Assembly: GCA_016794785.1 (NCBI GenBank)
Contig: JAEUHC010000019.1
Coordinates: 744,001-808,000, forward strand
From: Opitutaceae bacterium
GTDB taxonomy: Bacteria; Verrucomicrobiota; Verrucomicrobiia; Opitutales; Opitutaceae
Direction: 5' to 3'
DNA: 64,000 nucleotides
Every line of letters begins with the position of its first letter. The first letter of the stretch is position 1. This document shows positions 18,280 through 26,537 of this stretch, piece by piece. Both the position numbers and the translations under genes were made by a program. Under the pieces are notes generated by a model. That model saw only the letters and a list, made by a program, of their open reading frames with translations, was not told the DNA's origin and searched no databases.

Positions 18280-19143
18280 TTATTCCCGCGACATCCGCAC
18301 GAGAGCGACGCGGAAGCCGATGTGGTCGGAGCTGCGCTCGGGTTCGTAGCGGAGGCGCAGCGCGGAGCGGCAAAACTCCGCGGCGTCCATCCACGCGCCG
18401 CCGCGACGCACGCGCGAATGGGAACCGTCGCGGTTCGGCTCGCCCTTGCGCTCCGCGAGATCGGGATCGGTGCCTCCGGGGAGCCGGGCGTGATACCAGT
18501 CGCGGCACCACTCGAATTCGTTGCCGTGCATGTCGTGCAGGCCCCAGGCGTTGGGCGGGTAGCTGCCGACGGCGGTGGCGGCGCCGGCGGGAAAGCCGGC
18601 CGGTGCGCCGCGATAGGGCCGGCCGATGTTGGCTTGTCGCGTAGTCAGCCGATCGCCGAAGGCAAAGGCGGTCGTCGTGCCGGCGCGGCACGCGTATTCC
18701 CATTGCGCCTCGGTGGGTAAACGAAACGCCCAGCCGGCGGGCAACTCGCCGCGGCTGCGCGCCTCGCGCGTGAGCCAGCCGCAGAAATCCTCCGCATCGA
18801 AGTAGCTCACCCAATACACCGGATAATCTTCGCCGCGGCCGGCTTCGGGTTCGCGCGGCGGCGGCCGGAAGCGCCGCCACTGGCCCTGCGTAATCTCGAA
18901 TTGCCCGAGCCAGAATCCGTGCGTGAGCACGACCTCGACCTGCTCTTCGTCGGCGCGCCGCCCGGGTTCGGTCGCCGGGCTGCCCATGAGGAATTTGCCC
19001 GCCGGGCACCAACGGAGGGCGATGCCGGCCACGGTGTGCGCGGCACCGGCCTTCGTGCCGGAAAAAGCATCGGATGGCGCGCTGGCGCCACGGCACGCGG
19101 TGATGACGACCAGTGTGAGCAGGATGAACGGTCGCGGAGTCAC
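18280..19143 (-). CDS. SUMF1/FGE-like lipoprotein lacking one catalytic cysteine
   Basis: Protein of 287 residues starting with GTG. A lipobox (VVITAC, Cys17) marks it as a lipoprotein. From about 40 on it has the formylglycine-generating-enzyme fold signatures: FLMGS, EITQGQW, PVYWVSYFDAEDFC, RLPTEAQWEYACRAG, NEFEWCRDWY, RVRRGGAW and IGFRVAL. In true aerobic FGE two cysteines five residues apart follow the GGS motif; here those positions are Asp253 and Cys258, so the copper-binding pair is broken. As an exported lipoprotein it also could not act on sulfatases before secretion. It is better regarded as a non-FGE SUMF1 protein, for example a structural or binding protein. It is the last gene of a minus-strand run. 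Confidence 0.86.
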   Translation of the reverse strand: MTPRPFILLTLVVITACRGASAPSDAFSGTKAGAAHTVAGIALRWCPAGKFLMGSPATEPGRRADEEQVEVVLTHGFWLGQFEITQGQWRRFRPPPREPEAGRGEDYPVYWVSYFDAEDFCGWLTREARSRGELPAGWAFRLPTEAQWEYACRAGTTTAFAFGDRLTTRQANIGRPYRGAPAGFPAGAATAVGSYPPNAWGLHDMHGNEFEWCRDWYHARLPGGTDPDLAERKGEPNRDGSHSRVRRGGAWMDAAEFCRSALRLRYEPERSSDHIGFRVALVRMSRE

Positions 19144-19162
19144 GGGAGCGACGCGGTGCCGG

Positions 19163-20035
19163 CTACTTCAGCCTGAGCACGGCGGTGACGGGATAGTGGT
19201 CGGACGGGTAGCGGCCCGCGCGCGACATCCGATCAATCGTGGCGCTGCGCGCGGTGAAGTGATCCGTGTGGAAAACGAAGTCGATGCGCGAGCCCTTCAC
19301 CGTGCCTTTGAAACCGTTGAAGCTCGCCTCCTCGGGGGAACGCACGGGATGCACCGCGCGGTAGGCGTCGATCCAGCGGATTGCGCCGGGGGCGGTGGGG
19401 CGCACGAACTCGCCGTAGGCCGGGGTGTCCTCGTTGATGTTGAAGTCGCCGACGAGGATGGCCGGGCCGCCCGCGGCGAGCTTGGGCAGACGCGCGGAGA
19501 GCAGTTTCGCCGACTCGAGCCGCGCGATGGTGCCGCGATGATCGAAGTGGGTGTTGGCGAAAACGAAGTCCCGCCCGCTTGTGCGATCACGCAGGCGCAC
19601 CCAGCTGCAGATGCGCGTGATGGCGGCGTCCCACGATTTGCTACCCGCGACTTCGGGCGTTTCGGAAAGCCAGAAGGTGCCGCTGTCGAGCAGCTCGAAA
19701 CGCTCGCGCCGGTAGCCGACGAGCGACCATTCGCCGGAGCGCTTGCCGTCGTTGCGCGCGACGCCACTGAACGCGAGGTCGCCGAGCCGCGCGACGATGG
19801 CGTCGTGCTGGTCGGCGAGCACTTCCTGGAAACCGATGAGATCGGGCGCAAAGGCCGGGATGGGGGCGAAGAACAGCTCGATGCGTTTGGCCCACGCGTC
19901 CTCGCCGTCATTGGCGGAGGAGAGGCGGACGTTGTAGGACATCACGCGCAGCTCGGCAGGCGCGGCGGCGCTCGCGGTGTGACCCAAGGCGAGCACGAAT
20001 AGAACGGAGAGGAGGCGGGTGGCGGATGTCGTCAT
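19163..20035 (-). CDS. Secreted endonuclease/exonuclease/phosphatase-fold protein
   Basis: Protein of 290 residues from the ATG at 20033-20035, with signal peptide about 1-24 (MTTSATRLLSV). The EEP fold is clear: LRVMSYNVRLSS at the start, FQEVLADQ (metal-binding Glu), FANTHFDHRG, VGDFNINEDTPAY (catalytic Asp and Asn) and PSDHYPVTAVL (final Asp-His). Members hydrolyse phosphodiester or phosphoester bonds in nucleic acids, lipids or sugar phosphates. Being exported next to a kelch protein and a lactonase-like enzyme, it more likely acts on an external phosphoester than on genomic DNA. It lies 19 bp upstream of the SUMF1-like gene. Confidence 0.86.
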   Translation of the reverse strand: MTTSATRLLSVLFVLALGHTASAAAPAELRVMSYNVRLSSANDGEDAWAKRIELFFAPIPAFAPDLIGFQEVLADQHDAIVARLGDLAFSGVARNDGKRSGEWSLVGYRRERFELLDSGTFWLSETPEVAGSKSWDAAITRICSWVRLRDRTSGRDFVFANTHFDHRGTIARLESAKLLSARLPKLAAGGPAILVGDFNINEDTPAYGEFVRPTAPGAIRWIDAYRAVHPVRSPEEASFNGFKGTVKGSRIDFVFHTDHFTARSATIDRMSRAGRYPSDHYPVTAVLRLK

Positions 20036-20106
20036 GAGGAAAAGGTGTGCGCCACGACCTTTAGCGCCCGCTGATCGTCGTGGCACGGAGAAAGAAACGC
20101 GGGAAC

Positions 20107-21087
20107 TCATGGCTGACCAGGGGCGGCGGTCGTGGCCGGTGGAATTGCGGCGGCGGAGAGCGCGAGCGTCTCATCGGTGAAAGCGTAGCGGCGGGGCTCG
20201 GCCGGGTCCTTCAGCCACGCGCCGCCGGTCACGACGAGTTGATCGTCGACGACCCCGGCGGCACCCCAGGCGAGCGCGTGAGGCAGAGCCGGCCCCATCC
20301 GCCAGTTGCCTTGCGCGGGATTGAAGATGCGGGTCTCGGCGCGGTCGGCGATGTCCACGCCGCCCATGATCCAAATCTCGCCGCGCCACGCGGCGACCTG
20401 GGCGGAGCGCGGCTGCGTCGGCCCGGGGATGACGCGCCAGGCGCGCGTGGCGGGATCGAACTCGGCGAGGCCGGTGTCGGGCACGCAGACATAGAGTTTG
20501 TCGCCCAGCGCGGCGCCGGCGAGGGCCCACATCTTGGGCAGCGCCTCGGGCTCCACGCGCCACGCGGTCTCGCCCCGGCCGAGGCTTGCGAGCTGCCCGC
20601 GCTCGATGCGGTCGCGCGTGCCCACGACCCAGAGGCGGCCGGCGGCGGCGAGCGCGAGCGGCCGGGGCAGCGCCACCGGCAGATCGGGTCCGCGCGTGAG
20701 CGCGCCGGTGCGGGGATCGTAGATTTCGACGAGCGTGGACGGGCGCCGCTGGCCGTCGGCATGCAACTCATCGCCGCCGGCGACCCACACGCGTCTGTCG
20801 AACGCCTCCGTGCCGCAGTAGATGCGCGGGCGCGCAAACTTCGCGACTGTGCGCCACGACCACGCGCGCGGGTCGAGCTCCCAGATTTCGTCGAAGGCGT
20901 GGACGCGGCCGGTGCCGCGGTAGTCGTTGGTCACGCCGCCGGCGACGTAGAGCTTTCCGCCGGTCACGGCGGCGGCGAGATCGTGGTTGTCGGCGGGCAT
21001 GTGCGCGACGGTGCGCCACGGTGTCGCGGGCGCCGCGGCGGCCTGGGCGATGGCGAAAGCCAGCCAGCCGCAGAGGGAAATCTTCAT
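20107..21087 (-). CDS. Secreted kelch-repeat beta-propeller protein
   Basis: Protein of 326 residues with signal peptide about 1-19. It contains about six kelch repeats, seen as GGKLYVAGG, DRRVWVAGG, GRLWVVGT, GDKLYVCVP, GEIWIMGG and DDQLVVTGG, each followed by a W or F-containing strand. It resembles N-acetylneuraminate epimerase or galactose-oxidase-like propellers, but no metal or redox residues can be assigned. Its ATG overlaps the TGA of the upstream amidohydrolase (ATGA at 21084-21087), so translation is coupled and the two probably act on the same compound. Confidence 0.8.
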   Translation of the reverse strand: MKISLCGWLAFAIAQAAAAPATPWRTVAHMPADNHDLAAAVTGGKLYVAGGVTNDYRGTGRVHAFDEIWELDPRAWSWRTVAKFARPRIYCGTEAFDRRVWVAGGDELHADGQRRPSTLVEIYDPRTGALTRGPDLPVALPRPLALAAAGRLWVVGTRDRIERGQLASLGRGETAWRVEPEALPKMWALAGAALGDKLYVCVPDTGLAEFDPATRAWRVIPGPTQPRSAQVAAWRGEIWIMGGVDIADRAETRIFNPAQGNWRMGPALPHALAWGAAGVVDDQLVVTGGAWLKDPAEPRRYAFTDETLALSAAAIPPATTAAPGQP

Positions 21088-22022
21088 GGCACGAGCGAGG
21101 CGGCCACGCCGCGGCGGATCCAGCGGTAGGCGGCGTGCGAGTTGCGCCAGAAATATTTCTCCGCGACGGCGGGGCCTTTCGCCGCGAAATACTCCGCGAC
21201 CACGCGGTGCAGCGTCGCGTAGGGCGCCACGCGGTCGCTCACCGGCCAGTTGCTGCCAAACACGACGCGATCCGGGCCGAAGAGATCGAGGAGGGTGTCG
21301 AGCGCGGGGCGATAGTGAGCGGGGTCGTCGATGATGCGGCCGTCCACGCGGCGGACGACGTTGGAGATTTTCGCGAAGACGTTGGGCAGGCGCGCGAGCT
21401 CGGCGAAGTGCGGGCGCATGGCCGCGGGATCGCGGTCCCAATCCGCAAAGGGGACGTGATCGATCACGATGCGGAGGGAGGGGAACTGGCGGGCGAGCGC
21501 GAGCGTGGGCGGCAGCACGGTCGCACCGCCGAGCGTATCAATTGCGAGGCCGAGATCGGCGACGCGCTTCAGGTCGGCGGCTAAGGCGGGGTCGGCGACG
21601 TCCTTCAGATAGTTGCCGCGCATCCGCAGGCCGCGGAAGAGCGGATTGGCGGCGAAGCGGCGGAGATTGGCCGCGAATTCCGGCCGGCCGGGCACGAGGT
21701 GGCCGACGAGGCCCACGATCGATTCGTCGGTCTTTGCGAGGTCGAGGATCCACTGGTTGTCCTCGACCCATTCGCTGGCCTCGACGACGACGGTGCCGAC
21801 GACGCGATGGGGCGTCGCCTGCGCGCGGAAATCCGCGGGGTAGCGCGGGCGATGGAGCACGGGATCGGTCTTTGGCGGCCACGGCACGCCGGCGGTCCGC
21901 GTGGGATCGTAGAAGTGCGTGTGGGTGTCGATCGCGGGGATGTGATTCGGCGTGGCGGCGCGGCCGGCCAGCGGCAGCAGCGAGGCGGTGACGGCGGTGC
22001 GGACAAAGTCGCGGCGGTGCAT
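21084..22022 (-). CDS. Exported amidohydrolase-2 family enzyme (L-fuconolactonase-like)
   Basis: Protein of 312 residues. The N-terminus MHRRDFVRTAVTASLLPLA is a Tat-type signal with twin Arg. The metal-dependent barrel shows IDTHTHFYD near 31, the strand VVVEASEW, IVIDHVPFADW and GSNWPVSD near the end. This pattern fits the COG3618-like sugar lactonases such as L-fucono-1,4-lactonase. It would open a sugar lactone to the aldonate. It is transcribed after the TonB receptor (77-bp gap) and is coupled to the kelch gene. An enolase-superfamily sugar-acid dehydratase candidate lies divergently beyond the receptor, so a lactone-to-acid-to-ketodeoxyacid route is plausible. Confidence 0.82.
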   Translation of the reverse strand: MHRRDFVRTAVTASLLPLAGRAATPNHIPAIDTHTHFYDPTRTAGVPWPPKTDPVLHRPRYPADFRAQATPHRVVGTVVVEASEWVEDNQWILDLAKTDESIVGLVGHLVPGRPEFAANLRRFAANPLFRGLRMRGNYLKDVADPALAADLKRVADLGLAIDTLGGATVLPPTLALARQFPSLRIVIDHVPFADWDRDPAAMRPHFAELARLPNVFAKISNVVRRVDGRIIDDPAHYRPALDTLLDLFGPDRVVFGSNWPVSDRVAPYATLHRVVAEYFAAKGPAVAEKYFWRNSHAAYRWIRRGVAASLVP

Positions 22023-22099
22023 GGGGCGCCGCAGCGTCGGACGAAGGGTCCTCCGGGGAAAGCGAAAAGACTGGCTGAGGCGAGCCCGCGATGCCGCGG

Positions 22100-25060
22100 T
22101 TAGAGCCGGACGTTGACGCCGCCGAAGAAGCCCGGCGTGAGCACGCGGCGCTGGCTCGGGCGCGGGCCGCGGTCCTGGCCGGTCTCGTATTCGCCGAGCA
22201 CATTGTTCACGTCCAGGTAGGCGCTCAGGCGTCGCGTGAATTGATACTGCGTCTTCACGTCGAGTGTATCACGGCGGATGCGGTAGAGGAGCTGCGAGTC
22301 CACGGCGTTATAGGTCTGGAGGTAGCGGCCGCGGTGATTCCATTGCAGGCGCACGGTGATTTTATTGCGGATGTAGGAAATGCCGGCGTTGGAGGTGTCG
22401 GGGTTGAACCCGGCGACTTTGCCTTTCGGATTGGGAGCTACGGCGATGGAGTTGCCAGCGCCGTAGTTGCCCTCAGTCTCCATCCGCGTGAGGTTGGCAT
22501 AGACACCAAAGCCGCCGAGCCAACCGGGGAGAAACGCGAACTGTTGGCTGTAGTTGAGCTCAAGGCCGCGGACTTTGGCGCTGCCGCCGTTGTATTGGGT
22601 CGTGAGCGTGTAGCCGGCGTAGTCGCCACCGAAGCCGTTGCCGGCGCCGGAGCCCACGGTCTGGCCGCCCGCGGTGAAGATGAAGTTCTTGATGTCCTTC
22701 TGGAAGACACCCACGGAGACGACACCCGCCGGCTCGAAGTAGTATTCGACGGCGAGGTCGAAGTTGTCCGCGGTCTGTGGCTTGAGGCTGGGGTTGCTCG
22801 TGACGATCGTGCCCGGTGTGGCGTCGAAGTTCACTGTCGTGCGCGGGATGAGCTGGCCGATGCCGGGGCGGCCGATGTTGGTGGCCCAGCTTGCGCGGCC
22901 GATGAGGCGCGGGGTGAAGGCATACTTGAGGTGCACGCCGGGCAGGACGTTGCGGTAGCTGCCGGTGCGCACTTGGCGGCCGCCGAACTCCGCGATGTTG
23001 CGCCGGATGATCTCGGCTTCCGTGAGCGGGCCGGTGAACGCCGCGCGGCGCGCGCGCTCCTCGGGTGTGAGGGCTTGGAGCGCGCCTTCGCCGCGGGTCT
23101 TGGTCCACTCGATGCGCGCGCCAAAGAGCACGCTGAGGCGGTCTAGCTGCATGTGGCCCATGAGGTAGGCGGCGGAGATTTTCTCGTCGAACTCCTGGTC
23201 GCCGTTCAGCTGCGCCTGGATGTTGGCCTGGGTGTCGCGGATGAAATGGGTCGGATTCCGCGCGAGGGCCTCGTCGAGGAGATTATTGGTGTGGCCGGGC
23301 CATGCGGGGACGGGCACGGGCGGGAAACGCACGTCGTCCGTGTGGAGCCGGCCGCGGGCGATTTGGCCGAATTGCGCGAGGTTGTCGTCGTTGGCGCCGC
23401 CGCGCCCGGCGTTGGGGCCCATCACGCCGTCGGGTCCGACGTAGCTGCCGGTCCACTGCGTGGCCTCGAGCACGCGGCTTTGCTCGCGGATCTTGCCCCC
23501 GATCTTCACGTAGGCCGGAACCGGCGTGGTGAAGCTCTGCTTCGCATTGAGCGAGATGCCGCGGTAGTTGTCCCAGCCGGCGCGGCGATTGATGGTGTAG
23601 CGGTTCTCGGTGAAGCTCGCGGGATCCGTGATGCTCGGGCCGGCGGTCTGCGTGACGACGGGGAAGTCGGCCCGGCCTCGCTGATCAACGGTGAAGCCGA
23701 TGCCGCGTGCCGTGTAGCCAAAATTGCGCTGGCCGGCGTAGTTCGACTTGGAATCGGACTTGTAGAGATTCCAGTCGACCTCGAGCCCGGTGAGTTTGTG
23801 GATGGCGCCGAACTGATGGTAGTTGGTGCGTGCGTCCTTGTAGGCGTTGTCGGCCTGGATGTTCACGGTGCTGGCGGCGATGGGCAGGATGGTGGTGAAT
23901 GTGTCGGTGAAGCCCTGCGCCACGCCGGCCGCGCTGCTCGTGAAGCTCAAGATGCGGTCCGTGTCGTGATCAGTGAGGCGATTGATCGTCGAGCCGAAGT
24001 AGAGGCGCGTGCGATCGCCGAGCTTGTAGTCGAGGCGCACGCCGCCACCCCAGCGCGAGGTGACGAGTTGCTCGTCCACGTAGCCGACGGTGTTGGTGTA
24101 GGTGGGGCCCGTGGCGCCGTTGGCGAGCGCGAGGGCGGTCTGCGTGACGGTGTCCTGCGGCGTGAAGAGCTGGCGGTGGCCGAAGTTGATCGAGACGGCG
24201 AGCTTGTCGGCAAACGACTCCGAGTAGGAGACCGCGTAGTTGTAGGGCAGGCCGGTCATGCGTTCGTCGAACGGGCGGTAAGTCAGGCCCGCCGAGATGC
24301 GGACGAAGCGGCCTTTGGTGTCGAAACCGGTCTTGGAGACCATGTTCACCGCGCCGCCAATCGAGTCGCCGTCCATGTCGGGCGTGGGGGACTTCACGAC
24401 TTCGAGGCGCTCGACGGTGTCGGCACTGACCGTCTGGAACTGATACTCGCGCGTGGAGCCTCCGGAAGCCGCGTCGGCGAGACGATTGCCGTCCATCGTG
24501 ATGGTGGTGAGGTTTTGGTTGAGGCCGCGGATGCGCACGTAGCGGATGGTGCCGTCGACGGTGTCGCCCTCGATGCCGGGCAGGCGCACGAGAAGATCGG
24601 CGGGGTTTTGGGCGAGGTTGCCGAAGGCATCGGTGGACACGATGTTCTTCACGCCGGTCGAGAGGCGCTGAAGCGTGACGGCCTGGGCGTTGCCCTCGCG
24701 TTCCCCGGCGACGACGAATTGCGACATCTGGTAAACCTGCGAGGTGAGGCCGAAGTCGCGACGATTAACCTCACCGGTTTGAACCGTGGCCTGCGCGCTC
24801 GCTGAATCAAGGCCGGTGTAACTGACCGAGATGGTGATGGCGCCGGGCGCGACTCCCTCGAAGCGATAGTTGCCGAGGTTGTCGGTCAGCGTCTCACGGC
24901 CGGTTTCGCCCAGCACCACACGCGCGCCCTCGAGCGCGCGACCGGTGGCGGCGTTGGTGATGGTGCCGGTGATAGCCGCTGTGCCGGCGGCTGCGAACGC
25001 TGCGGAGGCGAGGGCGAGCGTGGCCAGTGTGAAGCCGTAGACTCGGAGGAGGCGGAGCAT
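22100..25060 (-). CDS. TonB-dependent receptor with carboxypeptidase-like N-domain
   Basis: Outer-membrane receptor of 986 residues. Signal peptide about 1-24. Residues about 28-105 form a carboxypeptidase regulatory-like (CarboxypepD_reg) domain (ITGTITNAATGRALEGARV, TDNLGNYRF). The plug follows (about 125-245; LVRLPGIEG, IRGLNQNLTTITMDG, VERLEVVKSPTPDMDGDSIGG) and then the 22-strand barrel, ending in the aromatic/basic terminus GVNVRL. It imports a substrate, probably an oligosaccharide, driven by TonB. It begins the minus-strand run with the amidohydrolase, kelch, EEP and SUMF1-like genes. The 188-bp divergent region to the gene at 25249 carries a 7-bp palindrome. Confidence 0.92.
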   Translation of the reverse strand: MLRLLRVYGFTLATLALASAAFAAAGTAAITGTITNAATGRALEGARVVLGETGRETLTDNLGNYRFEGVAPGAITISVSYTGLDSASAQATVQTGEVNRRDFGLTSQVYQMSQFVVAGEREGNAQAVTLQRLSTGVKNIVSTDAFGNLAQNPADLLVRLPGIEGDTVDGTIRYVRIRGLNQNLTTITMDGNRLADAASGGSTREYQFQTVSADTVERLEVVKSPTPDMDGDSIGGAVNMVSKTGFDTKGRFVRISAGLTYRPFDERMTGLPYNYAVSYSESFADKLAVSINFGHRQLFTPQDTVTQTALALANGATGPTYTNTVGYVDEQLVTSRWGGGVRLDYKLGDRTRLYFGSTINRLTDHDTDRILSFTSSAAGVAQGFTDTFTTILPIAASTVNIQADNAYKDARTNYHQFGAIHKLTGLEVDWNLYKSDSKSNYAGQRNFGYTARGIGFTVDQRGRADFPVVTQTAGPSITDPASFTENRYTINRRAGWDNYRGISLNAKQSFTTPVPAYVKIGGKIREQSRVLEATQWTGSYVGPDGVMGPNAGRGGANDDNLAQFGQIARGRLHTDDVRFPPVPVPAWPGHTNNLLDEALARNPTHFIRDTQANIQAQLNGDQEFDEKISAAYLMGHMQLDRLSVLFGARIEWTKTRGEGALQALTPEERARRAAFTGPLTEAEIIRRNIAEFGGRQVRTGSYRNVLPGVHLKYAFTPRLIGRASWATNIGRPGIGQLIPRTTVNFDATPGTIVTSNPSLKPQTADNFDLAVEYYFEPAGVVSVGVFQKDIKNFIFTAGGQTVGSGAGNGFGGDYAGYTLTTQYNGGSAKVRGLELNYSQQFAFLPGWLGGFGVYANLTRMETEGNYGAGNSIAVAPNPKGKVAGFNPDTSNAGISYIRNKITVRLQWNHRGRYLQTYNAVDSQLLYRIRRDTLDVKTQYQFTRRLSAYLDVNNVLGEYETGQDRGPRPSQRRVLTPGFFGGVNVRL

Positions 25061-25120
25061 GGGGGTGTGGGGCTGGGGTTTGTTTCCGGCAGGGTAAAAT
25101 CGGCGCGGGAATCGTTGACG

Positions 25121-25137
25121 CCGAACCGGGGGTTCGG
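25121..25137. promoter_or_regulatory. Candidate operator palindrome in divergent region
   Basis: Inverted repeat CCGAACC-GGG-GGTTCGG lies in the 188-bp gap between the divergent TonB receptor and the mandelate-racemase-like gene. It is immediately preceded by TTGACG (25115-25120) and followed by an AT-rich stretch (25147-25160). This is a natural place for a regulator of both genes. No repressor gene is adjacent, and the spacing to a -10 element is not convincing, so this is only a candidate. Confidence 0.35.
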
Positions 25138-25248
25138 TGTTCCGGGTATTTTTATTTATTAACCATGTCGAGTCGGATCGAGGCGAGGAGGCTCGACAGT
25201 AGGGAACTTTGCCGCCGCCTTCTCGTCCTTTCCCGGCAATCCCACCCC

Positions 25249-26511
25249 ATGAAAATTACCCGTCGGAATTTCCTGAAAAGCGCCGCCGTCGTGGCCGGCA
25301 CTGCCGCGCTGCTGCCCGCCGCGACCCCCGATCGGACGCGGGCGAAGCAAGTCACCAAGACGGAGCTCGATCGCATCCTCGACCGGCCGGTGCTGAAACT
25401 CGATTTCGCCACGTCGCCTGTGGTCGTGGAGTCGGTCGAGCTGCTCCGCAACGGGGAGACCTATCTCCTGCGGACCCGCGCGCGCGGCGGCCTGGAGGTC
25501 GTGACGGTGCCGCATCCCGTGCGCATGGCGCAAGGTTACCCCGTGTTCTTGAAAAACATCCTGCCGGTTTTCATCGGCAAGGATGCGCGCACCCTCGAGG
25601 CGCTGCTCTGGGAGGTGTATCGCCACGGCAGCAACTACAAGCTCCAGGGCCTCGCGCTCTGGCCGGGTGTGGCGGCGATCGAGATGGCGCTGCTCGAGCT
25701 GCTCGGGCACGCGACGGGCCGGCCGCTGGCGGATTTCTTCGGCGGCGCGGTGCGGCGCGACATCCCGGTCTATTACGCCAGCGGCAACCGCGGCAACACG
25801 CCGGAGGCCGAGATCGAGCACCTGCAAAAACTCGTCGCCGGCTCGGGCGTGCGCGCGATCAAGTTTCGCCTCGGCGGGCGGATGAGCCGCAACGAGGATT
25901 TTCCCCCGCGGCGCACGGATCAGCTCGTGCCGCTCGTGCGGAAGACGTTCGGCGATGGCATGACGCTCTACGGCGATGCGAACAGCTCCTACGATGTGCC
26001 GGAAGGCATCCGGATCGGCCGCCTGCTCGAGGCGCACGGCTACGGGTTCTACGAGGAGCCGTGCCCGTTTGACCACCTCTGGGAGACGAAGGAGGTGGCG
26101 GATGCGCTCACGCTCCCGGTGGCGGGCGGGGAGCAGGAATACAGCCTGCGGAATTTCCAGTGGATGATCGAGCATCGCGGCGTGGACATCGTGCAACCGG
26201 ATTTGCACTACGGCGGCGGGCTGATCCGTGCCACCAAGGTCGCGCGCATGGCCGCGGCGGCGGGGATGACGGTGGTGCCGCACATGTCAGGCGGCGGGCT
26301 GGGCTACGTCGATGTGGTGCAGTTTGCGGCGTTCACGCCGAACATCGGGCCGTTCATGGAATTCAAGGGCAACGCCAAGTTCCCCGTCGCCTGCGACACG
26401 TCGTCGCTGAAATGCGAGAACGGCATCGTGCGCTGCCCGACCGGCCCCGGCTGGGGCCTCAAGGTCGATCCCCATTTTGTGAAGGTCGCCAAGCCGGTGA
26501 GCTTCAGCTGA
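25249..26511 (+). CDS. Tat-exported mandelate racemase-type enolase-superfamily enzyme
   Basis: Protein of 420 residues. The start at 25249 gives a Tat signal (MKITRRNFLKSAAVVAG); an earlier in-frame start would add a non-signal lead. Catalytic positions of the mandelate racemase group are visible: K205-x-R207 (KFR) on the second strand, metal ligands D243 (GDANSS), E269 (YEEP) and E295 (GGE), and the Asp318/His345 dyad (QPD, PHMSG). The group dehydrates sugar acids. KxR instead of KxK occurs in some dehydratases. Export of such an enzyme is unusual, since most are cytoplasmic. Together with the divergent lactonase-like gene it may form a periplasmic lactone-acid pathway. The exact substrate is unknown. 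Confidence 0.87.
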   Translation: MKITRRNFLKSAAVVAGTAALLPAATPDRTRAKQVTKTELDRILDRPVLKLDFATSPVVVESVELLRNGETYLLRTRARGGLEVVTVPHPVRMAQGYPVFLKNILPVFIGKDARTLEALLWEVYRHGSNYKLQGLALWPGVAAIEMALLELLGHATGRPLADFFGGAVRRDIPVYYASGNRGNTPEAEIEHLQKLVAGSGVRAIKFRLGGRMSRNEDFPPRRTDQLVPLVRKTFGDGMTLYGDANSSYDVPEGIRIGRLLEAHGYGFYEEPCPFDHLWETKEVADALTLPVAGGEQEYSLRNFQWMIEHRGVDIVQPDLHYGGGLIRATKVARMAAAAGMTVVPHMSGGGLGYVDVVQFAAFTPNIGPFMEFKGNAKFPVACDTSSLKCENGIVRCPTGPGWGLKVDPHFVKVAKPVSFS

Positions 26512-26537
26512 GAAGCCGCGCCGGCGGGAATGCAGGG

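Noticed and set aside
18280..19143. Assignment as the functional formylglycine-generating enzyme of the cluster
   Set aside because: The catalytic Cys pair is incomplete (Asp253/Cys258) and the protein is an exported lipoprotein.
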